The notes under the pieces are model-generated. The model had not been told where the DNA came from and did no database searches. It saw only the letters and a program-made list of their open reading frames with translations. A stretch of 43,474 nucleotides of DNA. Origin: Chloroflexota bacterium (GTDB lineage: Bacteria; Chloroflexota; Ktedonobacteria; Ktedonobacterales; JACDGC01). Made by a program: the position numbers and the translations under genes. Within the stretch, counting starts at the first letter, position 1. Each line of letters opens with the position of its first letter. The stretch is taken from the NCBI GenBank assembly GCA_021778805.1, contig JAJYBV010000005.1, forward strand, positions 11,789-55,262, in the 5' to 3' direction. This document shows positions 16,636 to 25,540 of the stretch, one piece after another.

Positions 16636-17823
16636 CTACGATGCTTTATGCAGCAATGGTATCTGTACAGAAATCTGAAAGCCGCGCCGAGGCAGTGAAC
16701 CATATTCGCATTGGCCATTCAACGCAGCGACACGCTCCTTCATACCATGCAAACCATACCCGGATTGTAAATTTGTAAGAGCAGTTCCAACGCCATCGTC
16801 ACTGATAGTCAAATGAACGTGTTCAGTATTATTGCTGATTGTGATGGCGCATTGTTTGGCTTTACTATGCCGCACCACATTCGTTGTACCTTCTCGTACC
16901 ACCCAAGTCAATACATTTTCAACCGAAGCTGGCAAAATAGCAGCAGGATTAATAATACTGCATTGAATACCGGCGGCATGCAACAAAGACGCTGTCCCTT
17001 GCAATTCATTGGATAATGATGATTGGCGGTAACCGGATACCGTTTCACGAACTTCGATTAACGCAGCTCGCGCTGATTTTTCAATATCAACTATTTCTTG
17101 CTGCGCTTGCTGAGGATCTTCAGAAATAAGCTGTTTAGCAAGTTCGCTTTTCAACGTTATCAAGGAAAGTGTGTGGCCGAGTAAATCATGTAAATCGCGA
17201 GCAAATCGCAATCGTTCCTCGGCGACAACTAAATGAACAATTTCACGCCGCGCTATTCGTAATTCATAATTGATAATAATGGTTCGAATAAATGACATTG
17301 TTGTTATTCCTACCACTGCTATCAAGAAAAAATTTTGCGCTATATCGACGCCTGATATAGGGATAAATAGTTCAGTGATGAATGATAAAAGCAAAAGCGC
17401 GCCTATCTCTATGAGAGCGGCGCGTAATGGACGTACTCTGCTGGATAAAGCAGCGCTGGTAAATATAAAACTTCCTGCACCCATAGCCCCTTGAGTAAGT
17501 GTAACTGCAATGGCGCAACCTATTAGCAGACCAAGAAAAATAATTTGGTTGCGTAGTGCGTTCTTTGATATTTGTAAGGAATTAAAAGAACGCAGTGTTT
17601 TTGTCAATTGTACAGATCCACGCCAAGTTGTTAAGCCATACAAGAAAACAAATAACAACATGGTAAAAATTTGCAGATCAGAGTTAAATGAATGCGGTTT
17701 CTGTAAAAGAATTACACTCACGGGGATTAAGAATGGCAACCACATTAACCAAAGTCCCCAAAGAAGCAACGGTGAGCTAGCAGGAAGTAATTCATTTTTC
17801 AGTGATGTATCTAGTTTATCCAT
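16636..17823 (-). CDS. NarX/DesK-type membrane sensor histidine kinase
   Basis: The 395-residue protein begins with about six hydrophobic helices (residues roughly 17-185) and no large extracytoplasmic domain, suggesting sensing within or at the membrane. A HisKA_3 dimerisation domain follows, with H212 in ARDLHDLLGHTLS. The HATPase domain has a shortened N box region (VVREGTTNVVRHSKA) and the SDDGVG and GYGLHGMKERV motifs. This architecture matches kinases paired with NarL-type regulators, and one is encoded directly downstream. The ABC permease gene ends 15 bases upstream. The signal is unknown, perhaps envelope stress or a membrane-active compound. Confidence 0.93.
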   Translation of the reverse strand: MDKLDTSLKNELLPASSPLLLWGLWLMWLPFLIPVSVILLQKPHSFNSDLQIFTMLLFVFLYGLTTWRGSVQLTKTLRSFNSLQISKNALRNQIIFLGLLIGCAIAVTLTQGAMGAGSFIFTSAALSSRVRPLRAALIEIGALLLLSFITELFIPISGVDIAQNFFLIAVVGITTMSFIRTIIINYELRIARREIVHLVVAEERLRFARDLHDLLGHTLSLITLKSELAKQLISEDPQQAQQEIVDIEKSARAALIEVRETVSGYRQSSLSNELQGTASLLHAAGIQCSIINPAAILPASVENVLTWVVREGTTNVVRHSKAKQCAITISNNTEHVHLTISDDGVGTALTNLQSGYGLHGMKERVAALNGQCEYGSLPRRGFQISVQIPLLHKAS

Positions 17824-17838
17824 ACATGTTACACATTC

Positions 17839-18576
17839 TCATTGGATTTTTGTAGCTTTAGGAGCCATCAATATTACTATGATAGCAAAGATTACTGCCC
17901 ACATTAGTAAGATCCAAGCACTATACCATGTTGGAAATTGATTATTAGCAATATGCCAACCAAGGTTAGCTGCCTGATATGTTGGCAATAATTTTCCAAT
18001 ACGCAAAATTGATTCCGGTAAAATTGCCGGTGGCACCCATAGGCCACCTAATGCGGATATCACTTGGTATATACCAAAAGTAACACCAAACGACGCTTCA
18101 GAATTTGTAAGGTACCCTAAGACAACTCCAAGAATCGCAAATGGCCAAACACCTATCCACATAAGCAGCGCCATTGCTATCCACAAATGAGCCGGCAGGG
18201 ATACACCATGCGCTATCACAGCAGTTAAATATACTAAAATCATTGCCGGCAAAGCAAATACAATTGCTACAATCATGCGTCCTATTAGTATCGATCGCAG
18301 AGGAATAGGGAGTAATTGCAGATGCTTAGTCCATCCATTACTTCTTTCAAAGGCAATACGCGGACTTGTGGCAACCAGGCACGACCAAATTCCACCAAAA
18401 ACCGCCATTGAAACCATTATCTCAATGTTGCCAGATAATGTACCGGGTTCATGCGGAGATGAACCAAACAATCCGGCAAATAGCAAATAAAATCCGATAG
18501 GCGCTATAACTGCTATAGTTGAATAAAGCGGATCCCGCACTGTTCGCAGGGACTCCAAACGAATATATTCTTTCAT
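17839..18576 (-). CDS. ABC-2 type transporter permease
   Basis: The 245-residue protein has six predicted membrane helices in the ABC-2 permease arrangement. A conserved hydrophilic stretch, PRIAFERSNGWTKHLQLLPI, lies after the second helix, and PPAILPESILRIGKLLPTYQ before the last. The gene starts with ATGA overlapping the stop of the ATPase gene by 4 bases, so the two subunits are translationally coupled. The protein should form a homodimeric exporter with the ATPase. Linkage to the kinase and regulator suggests a drug, lipid or peptide exporter under two-component control. The substrate cannot be read from sequence. Confidence 0.9.
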   Translation of the reverse strand: MKEYIRLESLRTVRDPLYSTIAVIAPIGFYLLFAGLFGSSPHEPGTLSGNIEIMVSMAVFGGIWSCLVATSPRIAFERSNGWTKHLQLLPIPLRSILIGRMIVAIVFALPAMILVYLTAVIAHGVSLPAHLWIAMALLMWIGVWPFAILGVVLGYLTNSEASFGVTFGIYQVISALGGLWVPPAILPESILRIGKLLPTYQAANLGWHIANNQFPTWYSAWILLMWAVIFAIIVILMAPKATKIQ

Positions 18577-19520
18577 TGCGCTGCTCCTTTATGAATGAGT
18601 GAGAGAAAAATATTTTCAAGGTTACCTTTGGTGATAGTTATATCCTGCCATGAACACCGGCTTGTAATTAAGGCTTGAATTGTGCTGTCAGCGTCTGTTG
18701 TATGCAAAGTTATCCGTTGGTTTTGTTTTTCATAGCGCTGTACGCCGGGAAATTGTGTAAAATCAAAGTCACTAGCATCAGAGGATGTAAAAATCATTTG
18801 TTTTCCGCCATATTGCTGCTGAATATCTTGAATCGTACCGTCAATAGCAATGCGGCCGGAATGAATAATTACCACCCTTGAGGCAAACGCTTCGGCTTCC
18901 TCCAGATAGTGTGTTGCAAACAATATAGTATGACCGGCGTCAGCATAACTACGCATACTCGTCCAGAATTCTCGACGGGATTCAACATCCATCGCGGAGG
19001 TTGGTTCATCCAGCAGCAGCAAATCCGGATTGCCGGCAATTGCCATTGCAAACTTTACTCTTTGAGATTGCCCACCAGATAATCGATCTAACCGCCGATT
19101 CGCAATTTCATGTAATCCGGCAATATCCATCAAAGCAGATTTTTCAAGCGGAGTAGGATGAATATTGCGAATAAAATCTAAAAACTCACCAACGCGAATC
19201 CCCTGTATCATTTTTCCTTCTTGCAGCATCGCGCCAACTAAGCTGTGTTGAATTGCTTTTTTAGGCTCTATGCCAAATATCTGAATAGATCCAGATGATG
19301 GGGATAATAATCCAAGAAGCATATTAATTGTCGTTGTTTTACCGGCTCCATTTGGGCCAAGCAAAGCAACTGTTTCACCGCGTTTAATCGTAAGTTGTAA
19401 TCCATCCACAGCCTGCGTTGCGCCAAATGATTTGGAAATATTGCTCATAGTAACTGCATCTTCTTGCAGTATTTTTGAAGCATGCGCAAAATGATCTGAG
19501 GCTACAAAAACATCACTCAT
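18573..19520 (-). CDS. ABC transporter ATP-binding protein (exporter type)
   Basis: The 315-residue ATPase has Walker A LGPNGAGKTT at residues 54-63, a Q-loop near 98-100, the signature LSGGQSQR, Walker B LLLLDEPTSAMD and the H-loop in FATHYLEEAEA. A C-terminal extension of about 90 residues is typical of CcmA/DrrA-like exporter ATPases (COG1131). The ATG at 19520 follows AAAGGAAC at good spacing. An internal ATG at codon 25 would also start just before the ABC domain. It is the first gene of the exporter/two-component operon. Confidence 0.93.
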   Translation of the reverse strand: MSDVFVASDHFAHASKILQEDAVTMSNISKSFGATQAVDGLQLTIKRGETVALLGPNGAGKTTTINMLLGLLSPSSGSIQIFGIEPKKAIQHSLVGAMLQEGKMIQGIRVGEFLDFIRNIHPTPLEKSALMDIAGLHEIANRRLDRLSGGQSQRVKFAMAIAGNPDLLLLDEPTSAMDVESRREFWTSMRSYADAGHTILFATHYLEEAEAFASRVVIIHSGRIAIDGTIQDIQQQYGGKQMIFTSSDASDFDFTQFPGVQRYEKQNQRITLHTTDADSTIQALITSRCSWQDITITKGNLENIFLSLIHKGAAQ

Positions 19521-19773
19521 ATCAACTATGTTCCTTTCTCAATATAGTTTAGCGTTCTAAATGGGATTTTTAATTACAAATCTCTATTTAAGTTAAACAA
19601 GTAAATATCCTAATATAATTATAAAAATATTTCTTCGAGATGCGTAGTGCCATGTCTCATGAGATCGAGATGACAAATATCATATCCGGAATAATTTCTG
19701 CACAGAATGCGGTAAAAGAAGAGTTTGTACTTTGCGAAATTTACCCTACTATTTAGCGAATAAAGGAGGAAGC

Positions 19774-19818
19774 ATGTCGCTCATCATAGGGCAAAAATGT
19801 ACCGAATTTTGCCAATAA
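19774..19818 (+). CDS. Possible 14-residue micro-ORF
   Basis: An ATG is preceded by AAAGGAGGAAGC, the strongest Shine-Dalgarno match in the window's intergenic DNA, and the frame encodes 14 residues (MSLIIGQKCTEFCQ). A TTTGTA - 17 bases - TACTAT promoter-like pair lies just upstream. The 3' half forms a hairpin (GGCAAAA..TTTTGCC). Flanking genes all run the other way. It could be a real small peptide, a leader peptide, or chance. Confidence 0.25.
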   Translation: MSLIIGQKCTEFCQ

Positions 19819-19865
19819 TAAGAAAGAATTTGTATCTTTGCGATTGAGGCGCCAGATAATCTGAG

Positions 19866-19910
19866 GAATAAAATACGCACGGGAATTATGCTTTTGCACA
19901 AATCCCGCGC
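19866..19910 (-). terminator. Intrinsic terminator of the dimethylformamidase-like gene
   Basis: On the minus strand GCGCGGGATTTGTGC pairs with GCATAATTCCCGTGC around an AAAA loop, with a wobble and one mismatch. GTATTTTATT follows. It lies 18 bases beyond the stop codon of the gene at 19928. Confidence 0.65.
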
Positions 19911-19927
19911 GGCAATATCAACACGAA

Positions 19928-21607
19928 CTATGGTTGAGATGAAGGAATTTGATTCGTTGCCATAGCGTTAAAAATATTCGTTGTTAACGCTTGTATGCTG
20001 GCATTCCCGTGAAGCAAATGCGGTGTAGCTCCCGGAGGACTTAATCCATCCAGTCCCCAACCCCACCAAATACTCCCGGCGTCGAAAACTAACGCGCCGG
20101 ATGGCGCATAGTAATAACCGGTAGAGGCCAAAATTGTATGTTTATATGCGTCAACAACCGGAGATTGAGCCAGGATCACTTCATTTTTAGGAGTAAAGCC
20201 GTTATTTACGACTCCATCAACTTCGTAACCAAGCAAGCCGCCTTTAATATGCTCACCGGGATATAACCCAGTGCCAGTTAAAAACAAGCTGCTGGCGGCT
20301 GTTTGAGAAACTACCCAATCAGGCGCATATTTTCCAGGAGTAAAATAAGATAAATACATTAATCCCATTAATGCATTTTCCGGACGTTTAATCAAAGTAT
20401 CACGCCACATAGTTGTCACTAAACTTGGCTGCTTAGCATAATATGGATCTAACTTTAATTGTTCTGAAAAAACAGGTACATTCGATTTTACTTTATAAGA
20501 GACAAACAACCGATCTTTATTTCCATGCATATCAGGCAGATAACGAGATTGCCAATAGCAATCATTTGCGCCTAAAAATGCAAAACTTACCCCATCTTTT
20601 ACCGCAGTTTCCGCTCCGTCTCTCATGGAAACTGTCCAATATTCATCATGACCCATAATTATAACGGCTTTATGATTCAGCATCAATTGCGGATTTTCGG
20701 ATAATGCAACATCTGTTGTATATGTAACGTTATAGCCGCTGCGTTCTAAAAAGCGAATTGTGCCGATCTCAAAATCAAAAAGGGAGCCGGCTCCGTCATC
20801 CGCCCAATATGGTCTGTTAAAAGACACAACCGGTGCACGATCAAAGGAATTAGTTTCATCGCCAGGAATGCTTGATTTTGTGGCATGAACATACGTACTG
20901 TATCCGCCCCAATAGTTATAGGCTTGATCCGTATTTGTAGGATAATCTACCAGAAAAGTTGAATGTGATGAATCATTACGAACAATCAAAGTGGCAAAAG
21001 ATTCCGCAAAAATACCTGGCTGATGTGAAACAAATTTCAGTAAATAAACGCCACTAAGCCAATCAGCATTGACTTGCAGCTGATATGAGATTTTCCAATT
21101 TGCGTCAATAGTATGTGTACTTGGGGTAATAACGCAGGATTTACAATTAATTAATCCTGGTCCTGGATACCAATACCCCTGGGCAAGGGAAGTTAATTGT
21201 GGAGATTGAGTAACAAATTTGCCGCCTAACCCATTATACCACCCTAATCGATACACCTGAATAATGTATTTTACAGACGCTGGTGAACTTACATAAACTG
21301 GAACATTACCACCTGGAGTAATAGATGAGACACCGAGATAATCCTGAATAAAATTCATCCTTGCGCCTTTATCAAGCATCCATGCGCTAGTGCCTGGCAA
21401 AGCATTTTCCTGAGCAATAATTGGTGAATTATCAATCGGTGGAATTGTTGGCATTGCTGTTTTTACAATTGATGTATTTGGTAATATATCTGAAGATCCA
21501 GTATTCCAAACTAAAAAAACAACAGTTAGCACGGAAATAATTAAACTAAACGATAAAATAACTGTAATAACTTTTTTATGTTCTTCGATTTGAGTTTTAA
21601 AGCTCAT
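19928..21607 (-). CDS. Exported N,N-dimethylformamidase beta-subunit-like protein
   Basis: From the ATG at 21607 the product is 559 residues: a short basic start, one membrane helix (about residues 15-35), then a Pro/Ser linker and a large extracellular domain. Segments such as VYRLGWYNGLGG, DYPTNTDQAYNYWGG, SFNRPYWADDGAG, FEIGTIRFLERSGYNVTYTTD and IIMGHDEYWT match the DMFase large-subunit C-terminal domain family. The family is widespread in secreted proteins whose substrate is unknown, and true dimethylformamide hydrolysis should not be assumed. The frame is open up to a TTG at 21685, but the ATG places a normal signal anchor at the start. No small subunit gene is adjacent. It is monocistronic with its own terminator. 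Confidence 0.75.
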   Translation of the reverse strand: MSFKTQIEEHKKVITVILSFSLIISVLTVVFLVWNTGSSDILPNTSIVKTAMPTIPPIDNSPIIAQENALPGTSAWMLDKGARMNFIQDYLGVSSITPGGNVPVYVSSPASVKYIIQVYRLGWYNGLGGKFVTQSPQLTSLAQGYWYPGPGLINCKSCVITPSTHTIDANWKISYQLQVNADWLSGVYLLKFVSHQPGIFAESFATLIVRNDSSHSTFLVDYPTNTDQAYNYWGGYSTYVHATKSSIPGDETNSFDRAPVVSFNRPYWADDGAGSLFDFEIGTIRFLERSGYNVTYTTDVALSENPQLMLNHKAVIIMGHDEYWTVSMRDGAETAVKDGVSFAFLGANDCYWQSRYLPDMHGNKDRLFVSYKVKSNVPVFSEQLKLDPYYAKQPSLVTTMWRDTLIKRPENALMGLMYLSYFTPGKYAPDWVVSQTAASSLFLTGTGLYPGEHIKGGLLGYEVDGVVNNGFTPKNEVILAQSPVVDAYKHTILASTGYYYAPSGALVFDAGSIWWGWGLDGLSPPGATPHLLHGNASIQALTTNIFNAMATNQIPSSQP

Positions 21608-21863
21608 ATTGCTTTTAAGTACCCCTTGACGCCATACATTAAAATAACCTAATTTGGTAAAGCAAATAATGGAAGTTACAAACAAATTTTTCCTCGACGC
21701 GCCTTAAATTTAACAAAGATATTTATTTAGACGCCGCCTTAAGCAAAACAAATTGTCAGTTTGTGGAAAATCTTCTTATTTAGCTTTAGCGATGATATTG
21801 TATCATGCTTCTATTAAAACTGACTTGCAAGCCACTACTTTCAGGACAAATTGCCAAAATATC

Positions 21864-23504
21864 TCATTTTTGTACCATTTGGATACTACGCAGAGCTACA
21901 TCATCGGGCACAGTGATATTTATTGTATAGCTGCCAATGGCATTTGGTAAAACCCAACGCACTTTTCCATCCTTGGATTTTTTATCGGTTTGCGCTGCTT
22001 CCAGCAGTTTGACAGGATCAATATTTTGAATAAGGGCTTTATGCTCGAACCGGCGAATATGAGCAATTAACTGATTTTGCCGCGCTAATTGTTCCGGAGC
22101 CAAAAGGCCAATCTGCACAGCTATGTTTCCTTCGATTTCCATTCCGGCAAACACTGCTTCACCATGCAGCAATGCAGAGAACTCTGTAACCGATTCTAAA
22201 GCGTGACCAATTGTGTGGCCATAATTCAGCGCCATACGTACATCAGCTTCGCGCTCATCTGCCGATACAATTGCCGCTTTAAACGCAACGGTATCGCCGA
22301 TAACCTGTTCAAGCAATCGAGAGTTCTTATTTGCGCAATTTTCATGCCCATTTTCTAATGTTTCAAACAGTGGCTTATCTCCAATCATTGCGCATTTAAC
22401 AATTTCGCCAAATCCCTCATTATAGATGCGTTCCGGTAAAGTAAGCAGCAAATCAGGATCAATTATGACTGCGCGGGGCTGATAAAAGGAGCCAATCATA
22501 TTTTTAAATGCGCCAAAATTTACTCCTGTTTTCCCGCCAATTGAAGAATCAACTTGAGCCAATAATGTTGTTGGAATATGAATAAGCGGGGTTCCACGAA
22601 CGTATGTTGCTGCTGTAAAACCAGCCATATCACCGATAACACCGCCGCCCAGCGCAATAATTGCTTCAGATCTTTCATGTTTGCGCGATAGCAGGTCTTG
22701 ATATATTTTTTCAACTGTTTGTAATGTTTTATTGCTTTCACCCGAAGGTGTAACCACTATTTGTGTGTCACAATTATGCTCTTGAAAAAGCGTCTTTAAG
22801 CTTTCTGCGTACAGAGCATGGGTATGTTCATCACATATAAGAACGCACCGGTGCGGTAATTGCAGTTCAGAAAAGATAATTTCTGCAGAGCGGCGCAATA
22901 TTCCCCGCTGAATATAAATCGGATAACTGCCGGATGCTGTTTGCACGCGCACAATTCGTAACGAAGATTCCGAGCGATCCAGCGCGCCGCGAGCAATTAG
23001 CTTGCCTAAAATTGCGTCTGCCACCATTTGCGGACTATTATGATCAGTCTCAATCATGGTGTCCATTTGCTGATAATATGCCTTGCGATTTGCAAATTGC
23101 TGCTGCACTGCCGCTAAACCGCCATTACGAAGCAGCGGCCTGTGCTCACTTTGGTCTTTTATTCTGGCGTATAGAACCAACGGATCAGCCATCAACGCAA
23201 TCGATACCCCATTATTTGCGATAAAATCTCTGTTTTCCTCACTTATAACTGCGCCGCCGCCGACAGATACTACAATATTTGAGTGATTTGCCGTTGCATA
23301 CAATGCGCGCGATTCTGCCAAGCGAAAATAGGTTTCACCCCGCTCAAAGATTGAAGCAATGGAAGTTTGCTCAACTCGCTCTATTTCTTGATCTAAATCC
23401 AGCCACTTCCAGCCTAGTTTTTCAGCTAATATGTTGCCAACGGTTGTTTTTCCGCTTCCCGATGGGCCGGTTACATATATTCTAGTATTACCATTATGCG
23501 CCAT
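21864..23504 (-). CDS. aroKB: Bifunctional shikimate kinase / 3-dehydroquinate synthase
   Basis: Two enzymes of the shikimate pathway are fused in one 546-residue chain. The N-terminal shikimate kinase (about 1-170) has the P-loop GPSGSGKTT at 13-21, D-x-D in WLDLDQEIE, SVGGGAV and the HRPLL lid region. The C-terminal 3-dehydroquinate synthase (about 180-546) has GGGVIGDMAGFTAATY, IPTTLLAQVDSSIGGKTGVN, the zinc-ligand segments GFGEIVKCAM, NYGHTIGHALE and LLHGEAV. No frameshift or stop separates the domains. The kinase phosphorylates shikimate, while the synthase makes 3-dehydroquinate from DAHP, so the two catalyse non-consecutive steps. Other aro genes are not in the window. Confidence 0.95.
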   Translation of the reverse strand: MAHNGNTRIYVTGPSGSGKTTVGNILAEKLGWKWLDLDQEIERVEQTSIASIFERGETYFRLAESRALYATANHSNIVVSVGGGAVISEENRDFIANNGVSIALMADPLVLYARIKDQSEHRPLLRNGGLAAVQQQFANRKAYYQQMDTMIETDHNSPQMVADAILGKLIARGALDRSESSLRIVRVQTASGSYPIYIQRGILRRSAEIIFSELQLPHRCVLICDEHTHALYAESLKTLFQEHNCDTQIVVTPSGESNKTLQTVEKIYQDLLSRKHERSEAIIALGGGVIGDMAGFTAATYVRGTPLIHIPTTLLAQVDSSIGGKTGVNFGAFKNMIGSFYQPRAVIIDPDLLLTLPERIYNEGFGEIVKCAMIGDKPLFETLENGHENCANKNSRLLEQVIGDTVAFKAAIVSADEREADVRMALNYGHTIGHALESVTEFSALLHGEAVFAGMEIEGNIAVQIGLLAPEQLARQNQLIAHIRRFEHKALIQNIDPVKLLEAAQTDKKSKDGKVRWVLPNAIGSYTINITVPDDVALRSIQMVQK

Positions 23505-23584
23505 AATATCCTGCTTCTCAATGAACCAAAGAGAACACGCCGGAACAACAGGTATGTTCTCTTTACGTTAAATATACACTTCAG

Positions 23585-25084
23585 TTAGTAAGCTTTGGCA
23601 AAAATCGCCCACTTATCAGCAGGTTTGCCGCAATACACACAGGTACCGCTTTTCGCTTTCACAGATTTTTCAAAAGGTAAGCAGCGGATAGTTGCTTGCA
23701 ACTTTGCTTTTATTTCCGCTTCACAATCTGCTGAACCACACCACCAAGTTTCAACAAAACCAAGCTTTTCGCGATCAGCAAATTTTTCACTCAATTCCGT
23801 AAAGTTCGCAGCCTGATAGGTGCGAGATTTGCGAAAATCCAGCGCTTGATTAAAGAGATTCTGCTGAATTTCCTCAAGGGTTCGATTCAATTCCGATAGT
23901 ACAGTTTCGCGAGCAATTCCAGCTTTTGCGCGATTATCGCGGCGCGCCATGATCACTTGATTTTTTTCAATATCTTTTGGTCCAATTTCTAAGCGAATAG
24001 GAACACCGCGCATCTCCCAGTCGTTAAACTTATATCCGGGAGTTTGCTCGCGCCAATCGCTTTTCGCGCGTACTCCAGCGGCAGTCAATTCTTGCAGTAA
24101 CGAATCTACCGCTTCCTGTACTATGACCCGTTCGGCTTCTTTACGCCAAATTGGCACAACAACTACCTGAATTGGAGCAACTTTAGGGGGCAGGCGTAAC
24201 CCATATTGATCGCCATGAGTCATAATAAGCGCGCCAATCAGCCGGCTGGAAGCGCCCCAAGATGTTGTCCATACCAATTTCCTCTGTCCATCTTCATCTA
24301 AAAACTGGATGTTAAACGCTTTTGCAAAATTCTGTCCGAGATTATGCGATGTGCCGGCCTGTAATGCTTTACCATCACCCATCATTGCTTCAATACAATA
24401 GGTGCGCAGTGCTCCGGCAAACCGTTCCGAATCCGATTTTTGTCCGCGAAGCAATGGAATAGCGAGTTCTTTTTCAACAAAATCAGCATAAACTTCATGT
24501 AAAATTTTAAGCGTTTCTTGTTCTGCGTCTTCTTCTGTTCGGTGCGCAGTATGGCCTTCCTGCCATAAAAACTCTGAAGTACGCAGAAAAGGTCTGGTGC
24601 GTTTCTCCCATCGCACAACATTTGCCCATTGATTGTAAAGCAGTGGTAAATCTCTGTAGGATTGTACCCATTTTGCATAAAAGTGACCAAATATTGCTTC
24701 AGACGTGGGGCGCACAGCTAAAGGTTCGGTTAGTTTTTCATTGCCGCCAACTGTAACCACTGCCAATTCGGGAGCAAAGCCTTCCACATGTTCAGCTTCT
24801 CGTTCAAAGAAACTCATGGGGATAAATAAAGGCATATAGAGATTTTCGTGGCCGGTAGCTTTAATGCGCATATCTAATCCACGCTGAACAGCTTCCCATA
24901 AGGCATAGCCATAAGGGCGAATAACCATACAACCGCGAACAGGCGAATCGTCTGCTAACTCTGCTTTACGCACGATATCGTGATACCACGCTGAAAAATC
25001 ATCTTTATCAGCAAGATCTTCCACAAATTTGGCTTCATCTTCCGAAGGTAGATTTTGCGGCTGCGCTGTTTGTTTTTTAGCCAT
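23585..25084 (-). CDS. proS: Prolyl-tRNA synthetase, archaeal/eukaryote-like type
   Basis: ProS charges tRNA-Pro with proline in the cytosol. The 499-residue length and absence of the bacterial-type INS editing insertion indicate the ProS type 3 (archaeal-like) form. Motif 2 is seen in RWEKRTRPFLRTSEFLWQEGHTAH, read in two parts around residue 145-165. The anticodon-binding domain follows at about 300-400. The C-terminal zinc-binding extension carries Cys pairs (CGSADCE and CVYCGK) and the chain ends in the typical Tyr of this type (AKAY). It stands alone behind a T-box leader, which should make transcription respond to uncharged tRNA-Pro. Confidence 0.95.
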   Translation of the reverse strand: MAKKQTAQPQNLPSEDEAKFVEDLADKDDFSAWYHDIVRKAELADDSPVRGCMVIRPYGYALWEAVQRGLDMRIKATGHENLYMPLFIPMSFFEREAEHVEGFAPELAVVTVGGNEKLTEPLAVRPTSEAIFGHFYAKWVQSYRDLPLLYNQWANVVRWEKRTRPFLRTSEFLWQEGHTAHRTEEDAEQETLKILHEVYADFVEKELAIPLLRGQKSDSERFAGALRTYCIEAMMGDGKALQAGTSHNLGQNFAKAFNIQFLDEDGQRKLVWTTSWGASSRLIGALIMTHGDQYGLRLPPKVAPIQVVVVPIWRKEAERVIVQEAVDSLLQELTAAGVRAKSDWREQTPGYKFNDWEMRGVPIRLEIGPKDIEKNQVIMARRDNRAKAGIARETVLSELNRTLEEIQQNLFNQALDFRKSRTYQAANFTELSEKFADREKLGFVETWWCGSADCEAEIKAKLQATIRCLPFEKSVKAKSGTCVYCGKPADKWAIFAKAY

Positions 25085-25124
25085 ACGTTAATAAAGACTC
25101 CCATCTTTCATGTGTATTTCCAGG

Positions 25125-25370
25125 GCATAAAAAAACGCCCTAGGAATACATCAAATATTATTCCGAGGACGACAATAAAAAAAGCCGTGGTGCCACCCCG
25201 ATTGGAACGCAAACGCAGTTCCCGCTTTTACCGCTGGTATCCGGCGCGGACCGGCAGTTATTGAATTAACTGGAAAGTTTCGGCGGGTTCAGTAAACGAC
25301 GGCTTGCCGGCTTTCATCACCCCGGCTTTCTGGAAAGCTCTGTTTACGTATTGCTCCGAAATATGCTCTT
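25125..25370 (-). promoter_or_regulatory. T-box leader (proline specific) with terminator, upstream of proS
   Basis: On the minus strand the conserved T-box GGGGTGGCACCACGG lies at about 25184-25198. Downstream, CCTCGGAATA and TATTCCTAGGG form the terminator followed by seven T (ending near 25127). Upstream, Stem I begins near 25365 and contains a GGGGTGATGAAAGCCGG distal segment. The GAACCC segment at 25285-25290 offers CCC, a proline codon, as the specifier. This agrees with the downstream gene. Uncharged tRNA-Pro would pair with both specifier and T-box and allow read-through into proS. Confidence 0.93.
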
Positions 25371-25417
25371 CTTGCATATTTACTATATCATGTTAAGAAG
25401 GATGTGTCAACAAAAAA

Positions 25418-25456
25418 GGATATCTCAACAAAACCCAGCATTTTTGTGATATCCTA
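25418..25456. repeat. Short palindromic hairpin near the TnpB relic
   Basis: AGGATATCTCAACAAAA is followed after a short loop by TTTTGTGATATCCT, an imperfect inverted repeat. It lies about 90 bases before the TnpB relic and could be a remnant of an element end or a bidirectional terminator. Confidence 0.35.
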
Positions 25457-25540
25457 GAAATGAGGGTTATACATAGGTCCTTAATCGATTGCAGATCATC
25501 CATATTCCATGGTAACATAGAAACCTAAAGGTAGGTCAAT

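Larger units (their letters stand above)
19521..19927. other. Intergenic region with hairpins and a possible micro-ORF
   Basis: The 407-base gap contains a perfect TCTCATGAGA palindrome near 19655, an imperfect direct repeat (AAGAAGAGTTTGTACTTTGCG near 19717 against a similar copy near 19821), a tiny frame with strong ribosome binding site, and the terminator of the dimethylformamidase-like gene. Confidence 0.4.
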
